NCBI GenBank assembly: GCA_951812615.1
Contig: CATOSU010000001.1
Location: 186,001-250,000 of the forward strand
DNA from: an uncultured Paracoccaceae bacterium
Lineage (GTDB): Bacteria > Pseudomonadota > Alphaproteobacteria > Rhodobacterales > Rhodobacteraceae
DNA: 64,000 bases
Direction: 5' to 3'
Shown: in pieces, positions 62,979 to 64,000 of the stretch
Numbering within the stretch: position 1 is the stretch's first letter
Layout of the letters: the number at the start of each line of letters is the position of its first letter
Made by a program: the position numbers and the translations under genes
Notes under the pieces: generated by a model
The model's database searches: none
The model's input: only the letters and a program-made list of their open reading frames with translations
Told to the model about the DNA's origin: nothing

Positions 62979-64000
62979 TCAGTCCTGTCCGCCGGACAAG
63001 AGTGACCGCGCCAGATCCTCGCGCACGGTCCCTGCGTCGACCATGGCCCGCGCCACGCGGTCGATCGCGCCGCCCGAAGCGCCGGCGGCAATCGCCACGT
63101 TGCGCGCATGCAGTCCCATGTGCCCGCGCTGAATGCCCTCGGTCGCGAGAGCGCGTAAGGCCGAGAAATTCTGCACCAACCCCACCGACGCGATGACCCG
63201 GCCCAGCCGGTCGGCGTTCTCTGCCCCCATGATGGTGAGGGCCGCCTGTGCCGTCGGATGGACCCGGGTTGCCCCGCCGACGATGCCAACCGGCATTGGC
63301 AATTCGATTTCGCCGGCGAGGTCGCCGTCCGGCGTTTTGCCATAACGGCTGAGCGGTCCGTACCCGTCTTGCGCTGCGAACGCATGTGCGCCGGCCTCCA
63401 GCGCCCTTGTGTCGTTGCCGGTGGCCAGCGCCACGGCGCTGATGCCGTTCATGATCCCCTTGTTATGGGTGGCGGCGCGGTATGGATCGGCATCGGCAAA
63501 CGCCCACGCGGAAATAATGCCGTCCACGGTGTCCGCGCCGATAACGGCTGCGGGCCAGACCGCACGGGCGCGGACCAGTCGCCGGTCGGCAAGGTTGGAC
63601 AGGATACGCAGCCCGACCGTTCCGCCGGTCAACTCTTCCAGCCACGGTGCCAACCGTTCAGCCATGGTATTGACCGCGTTGGCCCCCATTGCATCGCGCA
63701 CATCCACGATCAGGTGCACCACCAGAAACGGGCCCGCGATGCGTACGTCCAGATCCCTAAACCCACCGCCCAGTTCGACCAGCATCGGATCACATTCATT
63801 GCAGCGGCGCGCAATTTCCGCCGTTTGCGTCTGAACCACGGCCTGTGCGGTCGGCAGATCGTCCAGCCCGACGATCTGAACCTGCGCGATCATGCAGGGG
63901 TCGTCGGCCTGTGTCGTCACGCCCCCGGTGTCCCGGCAGGCCAGCGCCCCGTTACAGACGGCGGCGATAACCGAGCTTTCCTCGGTCGCCATCGGCACCA
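62979..64000 (-). CDS. mvaA: Hydroxymethylglutaryl-CoA reductase, class II (5' end cut by window)
   Basis: At least 340 residues of the C-terminal part; the normal length is about 430, so some 90 residues lie beyond the window. DVRDAMGANAVNT, the catalytic-Lys region HNKGIMNGISAVALATGND, and the catalytic-His region GHMGLHARNVAIAAGA are all present, as is MATEESSV near the cut end. It interconverts HMG-CoA and mevalonate; class II enzymes can work in either direction, and the neighbouring genes do not show which pathway applies here. Confidence 0.93.
   Translation of the reverse strand, partial: VPMATEESSVIAAVCNGALACRDTGGVTTQADDPCMIAQVQIVGLDDLPTAQAVVQTQTAEIARRCNECDPMLVELGGGFRDLDVRIAGPFLVVHLIVDVRDAMGANAVNTMAERLAPWLEELTGGTVGLRILSNLADRRLVRARAVWPAAVIGADTVDGIISAWAFADADPYRAATHNKGIMNGISAVALATGNDTRALEAGAHAFAAQDGYGPLSRYGKTPDGDLAGEIELPMPVGIVGGATRVHPTAQAALTIMGAENADRLGRVIASVGLVQNFSALRALATEGIQRGHMGLHARNVAIAAGASGGAIDRVARAMVDAGTVREDLARSLLSGGQD

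Overview
The window is a GC-rich, densely coded stretch of an alphaproteobacterial chromosome, most likely from the Rhodobacterales (Roseobacter/Rhodobacter relatives). The pointers are a class I lysyl-tRNA synthetase, a bifunctional PutA with a separate Lrp-type regulator, a form II CoxL-like protein, and a small protein of the RcGTA head-spike base family (Rcc01079/GhsA-like). The first gene (hrpB) and the last (a class II HMG-CoA reductase) are cut by the window ends. I see no integrase, insertion sequence, CRISPR array or rRNA.

Layout. 1-8.5 kb: hrpB, a panE-like/SDR pair, argF and valS. 8.6-11.8 kb: a translationally coupled operon of a PhyH-type dioxygenase, an HD-domain oxygenase-like protein and a dienelactone hydrolase-like protein, with a divergent LysR regulator; the pairing resembles organophosphonate oxidation systems. 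11.8-17.4 kb: an Lrp regulator divergent from a PLP decarboxylase, a lone CoxL-like molybdenum hydroxylase subunit overlapping a DUF2235 hydrolase, and a thioesterase. 17.5-19.3 kb: metF and metR around a perfect MetR site. 19.3-28.8 kb: Bcr/CflA exporter, MDR reductase, suhB, rhomboid protease, putA/putR and small genes.

28.95-29.25 kb holds a tRNA-Leu(UAA) gene interrupted between U34 and A35 of the anticodon by a 208-nt group I intron whose P, Q, R and S core elements can be read directly. It is followed by an MscS channel, a hydroxyacid dehydrogenase, an AHL-lactonase-like metallohydrolase and an SDR.

33.8-42.6 kb is a surface-polysaccharide cluster (two glycosyltransferases, sulfotransferase, flippase, membrane acyltransferase, nucleotide-sugar epimerase). 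Next to it are two coupled genes that look like a gene transfer agent head spike (base plus beta-helix fibre). In Rhodobacter capsulatus the corresponding spikes bind a capsule whose genes are also neighbours, so this may be a linked key-and-lock module. A second large beta-helix protein without a signal peptide lies at 47.4-49.7 kb.

42.6-64 kb is mostly housekeeping: crotonase, sulfatase/phosphonate monoester hydrolase-like enzyme, fasciclin protein, Tm-1-like protein, small DUF proteins, a D-threonine aldolase-like enzyme, lysK, a TerB-like protein, dacB, nadD, ettA, two cspA-type genes with a shared 5'-UTR hairpin, an EamA transporter and HMG-CoA reductase. The largest non-coding stretches are 59.4-60.0 kb and 60.6-61.7 kb.
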